Assembly: GCF_001436095.1 (NCBI RefSeq)
Contig: NZ_AYYK01000003.1
Span: 1 to 64,000, forward strand
Source of the DNA: Lapidilactobacillus dextrinicus DSM 20335
GTDB lineage: Bacteria > Bacillota > Bacilli > Lactobacillales > Lactobacillaceae
Reading direction: 5' to 3'
Length of the DNA stretch: 64,000 nt
A program made the translations under genes and the position numbers. Positions 47,330 to 56,547 of this stretch are shown in pieces; position 1 is the first letter of the stretch; every line of letters begins with the position of its first letter. The notes beneath the pieces were generated by a model, which saw only the letters and a program-made list of their open reading frames with translations, was not told the DNA's origin and did no database searches.

Positions 47330-49486
47330 CTATTCTACTTTGAAAGATTTTGTAATGACATTATCAGAATCAAATCCAACCATGACTTCGTATTTACCAG
47401 AATCTACATAACAATTTAAGTTTGTATGAACGTTGCTCAACAAATCTTTAGCAATTGTAATTTGAATTTTTTGTTCACTATTAGCCGCGAATGTTAACTT
47501 TTTAAACTGTTTTAATTCCTTAACCGGGCGAACTGTTTCACCTGTTAATTGATGCGTATAACATTGCAACGTATTCTTAGCAGAGAAATTAGACTCGTTA
47601 ATAACGGTGACCTCTAAAACTAACGGTTGCTCATCATTTACATTATCATTAATGATGTCAACGGACTTAATGCCTAATTTGGCATAACTTAGACCAAAAC
47701 CAAATGAATACAGTGGTGAATTATCACAATCTAGATATTTTGATTGATACTTATTTACGTCATCCTCAGGTGTATTAGTAATTGGACGACCGGTACGATA
47801 ACTATTATAGTAAATTGGGACTTGCCCAATATTTCTAGGAAAAGTCATCGGTAACTTACCACTAGGTGACACCGTACCATCTAAAATGTTTTCGATAGCA
47901 ACCGCACCCTTCGATCCTGGGAACCAAGCAACAACTACTGCATCTGATAATTCACTAACTCGCCGCAAGTCAAGAGGACGACCAGTAACAACAACAGAAA
48001 TTATTGGTTTATTTAAAGTTACAAGTTTTTCAAGTAACGCGAGTTGTTCTTTAGGGACGTTAATATCCGTTTTACTCGTTGCCTCACCACTCTCTGAACT
48101 AGGTAAACCGATAAACGCAACAATCACATCTTGCTTTTCCGCTGCAGCAACTGCCTGCTGTTCTAAAATACTATCACTACTATGATAGTTACAACCAGCT
48201 TCGACTTGGATATTTTCAAAGTTTTTATCAAAAACCTGTGCAAGTGTTTCTTTTTCTCGACGTTCACCTTGCCAAGACCAACTACCTAATAAATCATTAG
48301 AGGTAACAACTGGTCCAACCAATGCTAATTTCATTGACTTTTGTAATGGTAAAATATCAGCCTCATTCTTCAATAAAACAATTGACTCTTCAGCCGCATA
48401 TTGCGCAACGGCTAAATTAGCTGAAGAGTAAACCTCTTTTGCTTCGACATTGACGTCCAAACCACGATAAGGATCTTCAAACAGGCCAAGTTTTTCCTTT
48501 AATTCTAAAACTCTAGCGGCAGCTTCATTAATCAAATTCAATGTTTTTTCATCAATTTTCGAAGCTTTTTCTAAATATTTAGCATATGCAAAGGACATCA
48601 TGTCAATATCAACGCCCGCTGTGAGCGCCAAATCCGCCGCTTTTGCCAAGTCAGCGGCAACACCATGACTCATCACTTCAGCAATTGCGTCCCAGTCAGA
48701 AATTAATACACCATTAAAATTCAATTCATCTCGCAAAATATCACGCATTAAATGTTGATTAACTGTTGCTGGAACTCCGAACAATGTATTAAACGATGTC
48801 ATAACTAGCATTGCTTGCGCCTCGATTGCGGCTGCATATGCCGGCAAATACTGTTCACGAAAACGCCATTCAGAAAGATCTACAGTATTATATTCGCGCC
48901 CTGCCTCTGGTGCACCATAAGCAGCAAAATGTTTCACACAAGCCGCAATATGTTCTTTATCTAGTGGTAAATTACCTTGATAGCCGTCTACACTCGCCTT
49001 AGCAAGAACAGAATTTAGATAAGGGTCTTCCCCAGTGGATTCCATAACCCGACCCCAACGTGGATCACGAACTAAATCGACCATTGGCGCAAACGTAACG
49101 TGAATACCCCCAGCCGCCGATTCACGGGCCGCAACTTCAGAGGTTTGACGAACAAGTTCCGGATTAAAGGTAGCCCCTAAGCCTAAGGGTATTGGATAAA
49201 TTGTCTGATAGCCATGTACCACATCAGCCATGAATAACAGCGGAATGTGTAATCGATTGTGTTCAATGAAGTCCTTTTGAATATTCTTAACTTTCTCAGC
49301 ACCGGAAATGCCGAGAACTGATCCAGCAGAATAAACTATATCTAGAGTTAAATTTTTATCTTGCATTGGTCCAGTAATTTCTGCTTGACCATTTTGAAAG
49401 AAATCGGCACTTAATTGAATTAATTGACCAATTTTTTCTTCAGTTGTCATTTGTGCCATTAATGCATTTACTCGTGCTGTGCTCAT
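47330..49486 (-). CDS. GH3 beta-glucosidase
   Basis: 718 residues. An N-terminal barrel with MADVVHGYQTIYPIP and KHFAAYGAPEAGREYN, nucleophile Asp264 in GVLISDWDA, then an alpha/beta sandwich with SSESGEATSKTD in the acid/base region and a C-terminal fibronectin-III-like domain (about 620-718). Cytoplasmic (no signal peptide). The layout is that of the GH3 enzymes next to 1,2-beta-oligoglucan phosphorylase that hydrolyse sophorose and short beta-1,2-glucans. GAGGAG precedes the ATG. A GAAACGTTTC operator candidate lies 30 bases upstream. First gene of its operon. Confidence 0.9.
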   Translation of the reverse strand: MSTARVNALMAQMTTEEKIGQLIQLSADFFQNGQAEITGPMQDKNLTLDIVYSAGSVLGISGAEKVKNIQKDFIEHNRLHIPLLFMADVVHGYQTIYPIPLGLGATFNPELVRQTSEVAARESAAGGIHVTFAPMVDLVRDPRWGRVMESTGEDPYLNSVLAKASVDGYQGNLPLDKEHIAACVKHFAAYGAPEAGREYNTVDLSEWRFREQYLPAYAAAIEAQAMLVMTSFNTLFGVPATVNQHLMRDILRDELNFNGVLISDWDAIAEVMSHGVAADLAKAADLALTAGVDIDMMSFAYAKYLEKASKIDEKTLNLINEAAARVLELKEKLGLFEDPYRGLDVNVEAKEVYSSANLAVAQYAAEESIVLLKNEADILPLQKSMKLALVGPVVTSNDLLGSWSWQGERREKETLAQVFDKNFENIQVEAGCNYHSSDSILEQQAVAAAEKQDVIVAFIGLPSSESGEATSKTDINVPKEQLALLEKLVTLNKPIISVVVTGRPLDLRRVSELSDAVVVAWFPGSKGAVAIENILDGTVSPSGKLPMTFPRNIGQVPIYYNSYRTGRPITNTPEDDVNKYQSKYLDCDNSPLYSFGFGLSYAKLGIKSVDIINDNVNDEQPLVLEVTVINESNFSAKNTLQCYTHQLTGETVRPVKELKQFKKLTFAANSEQKIQITIAKDLLSNVHTNLNCYVDSGKYEVMVGFDSDNVITKSFKVE

Positions 49487-49515
49487 CCTGAAATCTCCTC
49501 AACGATTTATTTATC

Positions 49516-49525
49516 GAAACGTTTC
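49516..49525. promoter_or_regulatory. GAAACGTTTC operator, GH3-GH94 operon
   Basis: A perfect 10-bp palindrome identical in core and left flank to the site at 44069-44078, 30 bases before the GH3 ATG. Confidence 0.65.
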
Positions 49526-49556
49526 ACCAAAAGTTTACACCGCTTACATAATTAAA

Positions 49557-49781
49557 TCAATACTTTATTTTTAATTCTAAAATACCTACTTTACCGTTAA
49601 ATAGGCGTCTCCTAATATAGCAAGTTTGATCAGATGTTTGAACAGCACTAGTGTATTTCAATCCATGATTATTTCGATATAAAAAATTATAAATATGATC
49701 AGCTTTATTAATTATTTTATCTTGAATCGCTCCATAATTTTTTATATTGACGGTGATTTTTTTAGAATAAGCAGTACTCAT
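49557..49781 (-). CDS. small basic hypothetical protein
   Basis: 74 residues, basic (MSTAYSKKITVNIKNYGAI at the start), no recognised family, no signal peptide or membrane helix; TCYIRRRLFNGKVGILELKI suggests a beta-rich end. AGGAG precedes the ATG at 49781. An intrinsic terminator ends only about 10 bases upstream of that site, so expression may depend on read-through. It lies between the two sugar loci and cannot be tied to either. Confidence 0.6.
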   Translation of the reverse strand: MSTAYSKKITVNIKNYGAIQDKIINKADHIYNFLYRNNHGLKYTSAVQTSDQTCYIRRRLFNGKVGILELKIKY

Positions 49782-49799
49782 TTATTTAGTCTCCTGCAG

Positions 49800-49838
49800 A
49801 AAAAAACGCAACCGTATCAATTATTAGATACAGTCGCG
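49800..49838 (-). terminator. terminator or attenuator ahead of the small gene
   Basis: GCGACTGTATC and GATACGGTTGC arms with an 8-base loop, then T7, on the minus strand, ending a few bases before the AGGAG of the 74-residue gene. Confidence 0.75.
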
Positions 49839-49949
49839 CGTCATTCTATTTTGACCACATTATTTAGCTCGACACCTTTACGATAATGTGATGATAGTAA
49901 CTTCGTTTATTAGTCACCATGTTTTATAATTTGACATACAATCAACAAT

Positions 49950-49995
49950 AAAAAAGAATAGTCGTAATAAAATCATTCATCACAACTATACTCTT
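49950..49995 (-). terminator. terminator of the ROK kinase gene
   Basis: On the minus strand AAGA-GTATAGT pairs (with a bulge) with ACTATTCTT, then T6. It closes the GH38-ROK pair. Confidence 0.6.
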
Positions 49996-50011
49996 CAAAA
50001 AGTTACTTTAA

Positions 50012-50881
50012 TTATTTAGTCAACACATCCGCAGCAGCTAACAAGCTACCTGTAATACCAGCATCATCGCCTAACTCAACATGAACAATATAATTGTCCA
50101 AGTCAGGTACACGAACATAATCATGCATTAACTCAAGGAAATTCTCACGAATCATTGGGAATAGTTGTTTCTGCTTCATGACACCACCACCAAAAATAAT
50201 AACATCTGGTGAGAATGTTAAAGTATAGGTCATGCAAGCTTGTGCTAAATAAAAGGCTTCTGTTTCCCAAACGGAATCTGTCGATAATAATTGATCACCT
50301 TTCTTACCAGCGCGTCGTTCAACGGCTGGACCTGCAGCTAATCCTTCCAAGCAAGCACCATGATAAGGACAAACGCCAGCAAAATCGTCGCCTGCTTCAC
50401 GCTGCATTAAAATGTGGCCACCTTCAGGATGGCTGCGACCGCGATAAAGTTCACCATGAGAGATATAGCCAACGCCAATCCCAGTTCCTACCGTTGCGTA
50501 AAGAACGTTGTCTTTACCAACACCGGCACCTTTTTTGTATTCGCCATAAGCAGCAACATTTACATCGGTTGTCCATTCATAAGCAATATCATAACGTGCC
50601 TTCATTGCGCCAAGAAAATTATAGTTCTTCCATGGTAATTTTGGCGTATCTGTGACATAACCATATGTTGGTGACTCTGGATTAATATCAATCGGACCGA
50701 ATGAACCAATCCCAATTGCTTCAACTTCGTATTGATCAAAGAAAGCAAAAACTTCCTTCATTGTTTCTTCTGGTGTTGTTGTAGGGAATTTAACTCTTTT
50801 TTGAATATTGCCGTTTTCATCACCAACTGCACAAACGAATTTTGTACCGCCTGCTTCAATACCACCCAATAAATGTGCCAT
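50012..50881 (-). CDS. ROK-family sugar kinase (fructokinase/mannokinase)
   Basis: 289 residues. GGIEAGGTKFVCAVG is the ATP phosphate loop, GIGSFGPIDI and TDVNVAAYGEY flank the sugar site, and GHILMQREAGDDFAG, CPYHGACLEGL holds the His/Cys zinc-binding cluster of ROK proteins. The sequence is of the ScrK fructokinase type, which often also phosphorylates mannose. Placed 28 bases after the GH38 alpha-mannosidase, its likely job is trapping released mannose as mannose-6-phosphate; that is inference. Confidence 0.9.
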   Translation of the reverse strand: MAHLLGGIEAGGTKFVCAVGDENGNIQKRVKFPTTTPEETMKEVFAFFDQYEVEAIGIGSFGPIDINPESPTYGYVTDTPKLPWKNYNFLGAMKARYDIAYEWTTDVNVAAYGEYKKGAGVGKDNVLYATVGTGIGVGYISHGELYRGRSHPEGGHILMQREAGDDFAGVCPYHGACLEGLAAGPAVERRAGKKGDQLLSTDSVWETEAFYLAQACMTYTLTFSPDVIIFGGGVMKQKQLFPMIRENFLELMHDYVRVPDLDNYIVHVELGDDAGITGSLLAAADVLTK

Positions 50882-50909
50882 GTTACTTACTTCCCTTCAC
50901 TTTTTCCTT

Positions 50910-53609
50910 TTATTTAAACCGATAATTACGAATTTCTGCTGCTTTTAATGGTGCAGTTGTTTCAGAAAGATGCTGACTTTGAAAATCAACTAATTCACCT
51001 TTTTGATCAGCTACTTGAACATCAATATTGTGTGCTTGACTGTCCAAATTATAGCCTCGAACAATTAAATCACTCGCTTGATCGCGCTCAACACCAGTAA
51101 CTGCAAAGGCCTGCTCATCTGCATTTACTTCTAACCAAGTACCCTCAGCAGAGCGTGTTCCTTGATGACGTGATGTGGTAACTGTCAAGATTGGCAAATA
51201 CAACGTACGTGCAACTTGATAGCTTTGAAGTCGATCAGCAGTTGTCTCATCATGGAAGATTAAGGCAAAGCTAGCATGTTGTGCACCTTGACATTGTGCT
51301 TCTGGTGTTAAGAAATAACCCCAATCACCTAGTTCACCAACACAACGTAACATTGTTAAGGCAATCGTGCCATCCTTTGGTAAAATCTCATATTCAGGTA
51401 AACCATCATTAGCAAGTGTAACGCCAACTTTTTCATCATGTAAGTTAACAAATGCTTGTTGTCGTTGCGGATTGGTTGGATTTTCCCAATACTTTTCTGG
51501 AACATTAGGACGTTGGACGACTTCAAAAACAGACTCTGCTTCATTAGTTGTGGTTTCAAGTTCAGTTGGGAAAAGCACTCGTAAACGATGATCAAGTGCT
51601 TGGTTATCATAAGCAGCATCAAATTTCAGCGCTGAACTATCTGCTTCCAAAGTAATAAACGTGTGTAAAGTTAAGGCGACTGTTTCTTGACTACGTGTTG
51701 CTTGACGATGAGTGATATCAATAACCGCACGTTGTTCGTAATCAAGTTGTGGTGTTGCTTGGCGCGGAATTTGTAACGTTGAGACCACTTCAATAACGCC
51801 ACGTTTAGCAGAATCTTCTTTAATATGAATTGTTGGTGCTTGGTCAGTTGAATAGATCCGCTTCTGATCAGCTGTTTCTTTATAGATATATTCATTACCC
51901 ATATCACCAGTATCTTCATATACCGCCATGCGATGATAAGTGTGATTAGTCTTCTTATCTAGAATTGTTAACGAACCATCAACAGCTGAAATTTCAACTT
52001 TTAACAGGTTGTTCTCTAATATACGTCCATCACTGATTAAAGATTCAGCTGTTTGATCAGCATACATCTTCGGCGTTGTTAATTGTTGTAGCGCTAATGC
52101 TTGCCATGAAAATGCTGGCAAGTCTTTAACATAGACTTCAACCTGTGCATAAACGCCAATATAAGGAACGCGGAAACGATTTTCTGGTAAATCGGCTCCG
52201 AAGCGCGTTGTATAGCCAGTCACACGGCCAACAACTTGGCGCCCATCAGCAGCGATTACGGCATAATGACGATTTTGCTGAGCAATTAACTGCATTTTAG
52301 CAAACTGTGCATCGGGACGACCATCTTTAAATAATGCACGACCTAATTCAACTTCAGCTGTGATAACCCCGGTTTTAGCTGTGTCACTAGGATTGATCAC
52401 AACAAATGGTTGACTACCTTCAGGAAATTGATCGGTTTTAACTTGATCAGCCAAAGCTGTCTGGGCGTCATCACGAATTGATTCTGCTACCGCTTCAACC
52501 TTTTCAAAACGTGTCATCATTTCACGATGTACTTCATCAACTGAACAACCAGTAATACTGTCATGAATATGATTTTCTAGCAATAATTTCCACGCGTAAG
52601 TCAATTGATCATGAGGATATTCTGCCTTTGGCAAAGCTACTGCAGCTAATTGAGTAGCTTCATTAATTAACTTACGTTGAACTTCAGCATTCTTTTGCTT
52701 CAAGTAGATTCGTGAAGATGCTGTGTTCGTTAATGTGTACCAACCATCTGTTTCCTGCGAAGTTAATTCGCCATTAATAGTACTGAGATTTTTTGGAAGA
52801 TCAGCTTTAACCGCAGCTAAATAGTCATCAAAATTAGAATGAATAAATTCATAATCAGGGAATAATTCTTGCGCTACTTCCAATGCTTTCGTCACATCTT
52901 TTTGAACAGGTTGGTGATCCACACCGTTCATCATCAGCAAATTGTCAGTTGAAGCATATTTTTCAACATCTGCTAATTTTTCAGTCCAATATTGTTTAGC
53001 TTCTTGGCGATCAACTGGAATTTCATTACCATTGCTATACCAATTGGCAAATAAGATGCCCAATACTTGGCTTTGATCTGGTCCAATCCAGTTCATCTCA
53101 GAGAATGATGACTCAAAAGCCGATTCAGAAACTTGATTGTTTAATCCTGTTGGCTTAACACCACGGCCAAACGCCACTGCATCTAGACCTGCTAAACGTA
53201 ACATTTGTGGTGTTTGTCCCATATTACCAAAGGTGTCAGGGAAATAGCCGATGCCCATCATTTGGCCATATTTTTCAGCAGTTTGTCGACCAATTTGAAA
53301 GTCTTTAACATGAGATTCAGGACTAATTAAGAAATCATCTTGTAAGACATAAAATGGCCCGACCCGTAACTTGCCGTTTTTAATGGCCTTAGCAACTCGA
53401 TCTTTATTCTCTGGTCGAACAGCTAGATAATCATCGATAATAATGGCTTGACCATCTAATTGGAAGCTATTGAACTTAGGATCAGTATCAATTAAGTCCA
53501 ATACCTCATCCATTAATTTAACTAATCGTAAGTGATGTTTTTCAAAAGGCATGTACCACTCGCGATCCCAATGACTATGGGAAATGACGAACACTTTTTT
53601 CTTTGCCAT
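50910..53609 (-). CDS. GH38 alpha-mannosidase
   Basis: 899 residues. The N-terminal HSHWDREW (about 11-18) supplies zinc ligands His11 and Asp, with the nucleophile Asp125 in GYFPDTFGNMGQ; LLENHIHDSITGCSVDEVH is a further zinc-site motif. C-terminal beta domains complete the fold. No signal peptide, so it acts on imported oligosaccharides. In streptococci GH38 enzymes release alpha-1,3-mannose from N-glycans, while MngB relatives act on mannosylglycerate; the neighbours favour the former. AAGGAG precedes the ATG. Confidence 0.93.
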   Translation of the reverse strand: MAKKKVFVISHSHWDREWYMPFEKHHLRLVKLMDEVLDLIDTDPKFNSFQLDGQAIIIDDYLAVRPENKDRVAKAIKNGKLRVGPFYVLQDDFLISPESHVKDFQIGRQTAEKYGQMMGIGYFPDTFGNMGQTPQMLRLAGLDAVAFGRGVKPTGLNNQVSESAFESSFSEMNWIGPDQSQVLGILFANWYSNGNEIPVDRQEAKQYWTEKLADVEKYASTDNLLMMNGVDHQPVQKDVTKALEVAQELFPDYEFIHSNFDDYLAAVKADLPKNLSTINGELTSQETDGWYTLTNTASSRIYLKQKNAEVQRKLINEATQLAAVALPKAEYPHDQLTYAWKLLLENHIHDSITGCSVDEVHREMMTRFEKVEAVAESIRDDAQTALADQVKTDQFPEGSQPFVVINPSDTAKTGVITAEVELGRALFKDGRPDAQFAKMQLIAQQNRHYAVIAADGRQVVGRVTGYTTRFGADLPENRFRVPYIGVYAQVEVYVKDLPAFSWQALALQQLTTPKMYADQTAESLISDGRILENNLLKVEISAVDGSLTILDKKTNHTYHRMAVYEDTGDMGNEYIYKETADQKRIYSTDQAPTIHIKEDSAKRGVIEVVSTLQIPRQATPQLDYEQRAVIDITHRQATRSQETVALTLHTFITLEADSSALKFDAAYDNQALDHRLRVLFPTELETTTNEAESVFEVVQRPNVPEKYWENPTNPQRQQAFVNLHDEKVGVTLANDGLPEYEILPKDGTIALTMLRCVGELGDWGYFLTPEAQCQGAQHASFALIFHDETTADRLQSYQVARTLYLPILTVTTSRHQGTRSAEGTWLEVNADEQAFAVTGVERDQASDLIVRGYNLDSQAHNIDVQVADQKGELVDFQSQHLSETTAPLKAAEIRNYRFK

Positions 53610-53780
53610 AACGTACTCCTTAAAATAAAATACTTTGAATTTTTATTGACTGTTAAAACGTATTATTTGGATAGTTATTCCTGCACAAAAATTGCGCCAG
53701 CGCTGACTAATGTGGAATTGAAAAGTTTCTAATTTGTATAGCATCAATTTGAAATGAAGTCAGTCTAAATCTTTTTTAGC

Positions 53781-53914
53781 CAGTGGCAGAAGAAAATTGC
53801 GGTCAGCTGTGAAATTGATGTTGCTGCTTCAGCGCTTACATCAAGGTCGAGCTTTAAGACAAATTTATTTGACTTAAAGTCGGCCCATAGCGTTCCACCG
53901 CCAATTTTCTGGAG
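53781..53914 (+). repeat. structured intergenic repeat, copy D
   Basis: A 134-bp element with inverted ends (CAGAAGAAAATTG/CAATTTTCTGG with GCGGT/ACCGC). Internal hairpins are GATGTTGCTGC-TTCA-GCGCTTACATC and CTTTAAG/CTTAAAG; GTGAAATT and GCCCATAGCGTTCC are conserved with the other copies. TTGCGCCAGCGC lies about 80 bases to its left (53692). It fills the middle of the 359-base gap 53610-53968, in which the GH38 promoter must also lie. Confidence 0.75.
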
Positions 53915-53968
53915 CCATGAAGAACCATAACATAGCAGTTTTTAATTAAATCAAGGTAACTTCAAGCC

Positions 53969-55258
53969 TTACTTCTTAACCCGCATCCCTAAATAATCAA
54001 GCAACAACTCGCAGTACATCATGTTAGCCCATGAGAACCATTCCCGTGTAAAATTAGCAGGATTTTCTACATCAAAGCCTTCATGCATCATATTCGTGCC
54101 GGCCGTTGTATTAGCTAATAGTTCTAATAAACGTAACTTTTCAGCACGATCTGGTTGCGTCAATCCTTGAATTGATAAAGCAATTGGCCAAATATAATTT
54201 TCAGGAGTGTGGGGACTGCCTAATCCAGAACCATAAGTGCCACTATAATAAAATGGGTTTTCATGACTTAATAACGTCTGACGTGTGGCTAAATAAGTAG
54301 GATCATCCATTGCTAGATAATCTAAATAAGGAGCACTCATCAAGTTAGGAATATTGCCATCATCCATTAATAAGCTGTTACCCAAGCCATCTACTTCATA
54401 AGCATAGATTTTTTCACCACGCTCATTAGTCATCGTTCCGTATTTTTCAATACCGTCATGAATTTCGGTAGCCAATTTTTCAGCTTGCGCTGCTAACGTT
54501 GGTTCATTCAATACTGTCGTAAAAATTTCGTTTAAATAACGCAAGATAACAACAGCGAACATATTAGCCGGCACTAGGTAGCCATAGACACAGGCATCAT
54601 CGCTTGGTCTAAAGCCTGACCAACTCATACCTGTATAAGCAACTGGCTCACCCATACCATCATGTGTCAGAGAATCTTCTGGGCGATCTTCAACGCGTTC
54701 AAAACGATAAGTTGAATTTTCGTGATGTTGCTCGGTTTCAATAACTTCTAATAATTTCTTGGTTGCACTCACGAAGGTTGGGTCAAACTGATCTGTTAAA
54801 CCGGTATTTTTATAAAGTAAGTAAGCTAATTGAACCGGATAGCACAAGGAATCTAATTCATATTTACGTTCCCAAATCCATGGCCCCATTTCAGTTTGAT
54901 CACTTTGATGACCATGGCCATTATCGGTTAAATTGAAGGCATTCGCATAGGGATCTAAATTCATATTAAAAAATTGTCGTTTAACTACTTTTAAGATCAA
55001 TTCTGCAATCTCTGGATCAGATTGCTCCATGATTAAATATGGACGTAATTGTGCGGTTGAGTCGCGTTGCCACATCGCTGGAATATCACCTGTTAAAACA
55101 AAAACGTTATGATTTTGATCTTCTTCTAAAGTCGTTTCGAGCGTATTTGTATAAGTAATATCAAAAATTTTAGCTAAATTAGCATGTTTTTCACCACAGC
55201 GTTCATTAATCTTCTCAACAAATTCATGAACCGTCGGCGTTACATAAGATTTTGTCAT
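53969..55258 (-). CDS. GH125 exo-alpha-1,6-mannosidase
   Basis: 429 residues, matching the ~430 of characterised GH125 enzymes. GDIPAMWQRDSTAQ (about 57-70), YANAFNLTDNGHGH and WSGFRPSDDACVYGYLVPAN are family landmarks of the inverting (alpha/alpha)6 barrel. It removes alpha-1,6-linked mannose. The ATG at 55258 follows GGTGA; the frame extends upstream without a better site. Cytoplasmic. It is transcribed away from the GntR-type regulator and GH92 gene, sharing the promoter region. Confidence 0.92.
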   Translation of the reverse strand: MTKSYVTPTVHEFVEKINERCGEKHANLAKIFDITYTNTLETTLEEDQNHNVFVLTGDIPAMWQRDSTAQLRPYLIMEQSDPEIAELILKVVKRQFFNMNLDPYANAFNLTDNGHGHQSDQTEMGPWIWERKYELDSLCYPVQLAYLLYKNTGLTDQFDPTFVSATKKLLEVIETEQHHENSTYRFERVEDRPEDSLTHDGMGEPVAYTGMSWSGFRPSDDACVYGYLVPANMFAVVILRYLNEIFTTVLNEPTLAAQAEKLATEIHDGIEKYGTMTNERGEKIYAYEVDGLGNSLLMDDGNIPNLMSAPYLDYLAMDDPTYLATRQTLLSHENPFYYSGTYGSGLGSPHTPENYIWPIALSIQGLTQPDRAEKLRLLELLANTTAGTNMMHEGFDVENPANFTREWFSWANMMYCELLLDYLGMRVKK

Positions 55259-55271
55259 TCGCTTCACCACT

Positions 55272-55380
55272 TGATATATTTTTTTACAGACCAAGTATAT
55301 CATGAAAACGGATTATTTCCACTGTTTTTTCGAAAAAAGAATTGTTTTTATCTAAAAATGATATACAATTATCAATATCA
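55272..55380. promoter_or_regulatory. cluster of TGATATA operator-like sites
   Basis: TGATATA or its complement occurs at 55272-55278, 55296-55302 and 55359-55365, and ATATCA at 55375-55380, all in the divergent region between GH125 and the GntR-type regulator. One overlaps the regulator's -10. They may be its operators. Confidence 0.4.
55342..55369 (+). promoter_or_regulatory. promoter of the GntR-type regulator gene
   Basis: TTGTTT and TACAAT, 16 bases apart, about 70 bases ahead of the start codon. Confidence 0.5.
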
Positions 55381-55439
55381 AGTAGTTAATGATCCATTTT
55401 AATCATCCTTAAACAACTATATATAAAGGAGGCGCTCGA

Positions 55440-56531
55440 TTGACTACAAACGCCAATAAATATCTACAGATCTTTACAGCATTAACCGACCAAATTTGGT
55501 CGGGAAAATACGTCGCCAATCAACAACTCCCTTCCGAAAATGAACTTGCCAAACAGTACCACGTTAGTCGAATCACTTCAAAGCGGGCACTTCAAGAACT
55601 AGCCAATATTGGTTTAGTTGAGCGACGTCAAGGACGCGGAACTTTTGTCCGCAGTGGCTTTACAATTCATCAACAAACAGGACAGATCCTACTCATTATT
55701 CCTTTTGCCACTGAAGCCGGCTTAGGTGATTATATTGCAGGAATTAAAGCTGTTCTTGCTAACCGTAATCAAGAGCTAGTCGTTGTTGAAAACAATAGCT
55801 TTTCAACTGAACAATTGGATCAACTTGCAACGCAATATGATGGGATTATTTTTTATCCCCAAGATTTGGCTACTGAATTAACCCAAATTAACGCGATTTT
55901 ATTACGGCACTTTCCTTTCGTACTCATTGACCAAACAGCGACTGGCTTACCAGTCCCCTCTGTCGTTGCTGATAACATTCAAGGTGGTTACTTAGCAACA
56001 ACGACATTAATCCAACATGAACACCAGAAGATTGCTTTTCTATCGAAAACAGGTTTAACCCAAGCGTTAAACTCTTCTGTCGCTCAACGTTACTTCGGCT
56101 ACTTACAAGCTTTAAGTGAGCATGATCTAAACTTTGCCACGACGACCAAAGAATCCTACACGCTGACTCAAAATGATTTTGTCGAATTGTTGCCTTACCT
56201 AAAGGCACATCAGGTAAGCGCTATCGTTTGTGAAAATGACATTATGGCATTGCGTTTACTAGAATTCTTACAGCAACAACAAATCAATGTACCTGAACAG
56301 ATTTCTGTGATTGGTTTTGATAATATTCCTAAGACCGCAACTAGCCAGCCACAACTAACAACCATTACTCAGAATTTCCGGGAGATTGGCCAGCAAGCCG
56401 CCACCCTATTGCAACAAAGAATTGATAACCCTTATGATCCTCAAATTAAACAAATTACCGTCCCTGTTGAATTAATGGCCCGTGCATCAGTTAAAACATT
56501 ACCCCAACCGTCTGAAATTAAGCCCAATTAA
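55440..56531 (+). CDS. GntR-type regulator with LacI-like effector domain (AraR type)
   Basis: 363 residues. An N-terminal GntR winged helix (about 8-72, LPSENELAKQYHVSRITSKR, then GRGTFVRSG) is fused to a LacI-like periplasmic-binding domain (IIPFATEAGLGDYIAGIKAV, VICEN-type AIVCENDIMALRLLEF, VIGFDNIP). This is the AraR architecture. The start is TTG at 55440 with a very strong AAAGGAGGCG site. It is 16 bases from GH92 and divergent from GH125, so it probably controls the alpha-mannoside genes; mannose or a manno-oligosaccharide as ligand is inferred. Confidence 0.9.
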   Translation: MTTNANKYLQIFTALTDQIWSGKYVANQQLPSENELAKQYHVSRITSKRALQELANIGLVERRQGRGTFVRSGFTIHQQTGQILLIIPFATEAGLGDYIAGIKAVLANRNQELVVVENNSFSTEQLDQLATQYDGIIFYPQDLATELTQINAILLRHFPFVLIDQTATGLPVPSVVADNIQGGYLATTTLIQHEHQKIAFLSKTGLTQALNSSVAQRYFGYLQALSEHDLNFATTTKESYTLTQNDFVELLPYLKAHQVSAIVCENDIMALRLLEFLQQQQINVPEQISVIGFDNIPKTATSQPQLTTITQNFREIGQQAATLLQQRIDNPYDPQIKQITVPVELMARASVKTLPQPSEIKPN

Positions 56532-56547
56532 TAAGGAGTCATAACTA

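Noticed and set aside
55303-55316. TGAAAACGGATTAT as a CcpA cre site upstream of GH125.
   Set aside because: It fits the first half of the consensus but not the last two bases; too weak to call.
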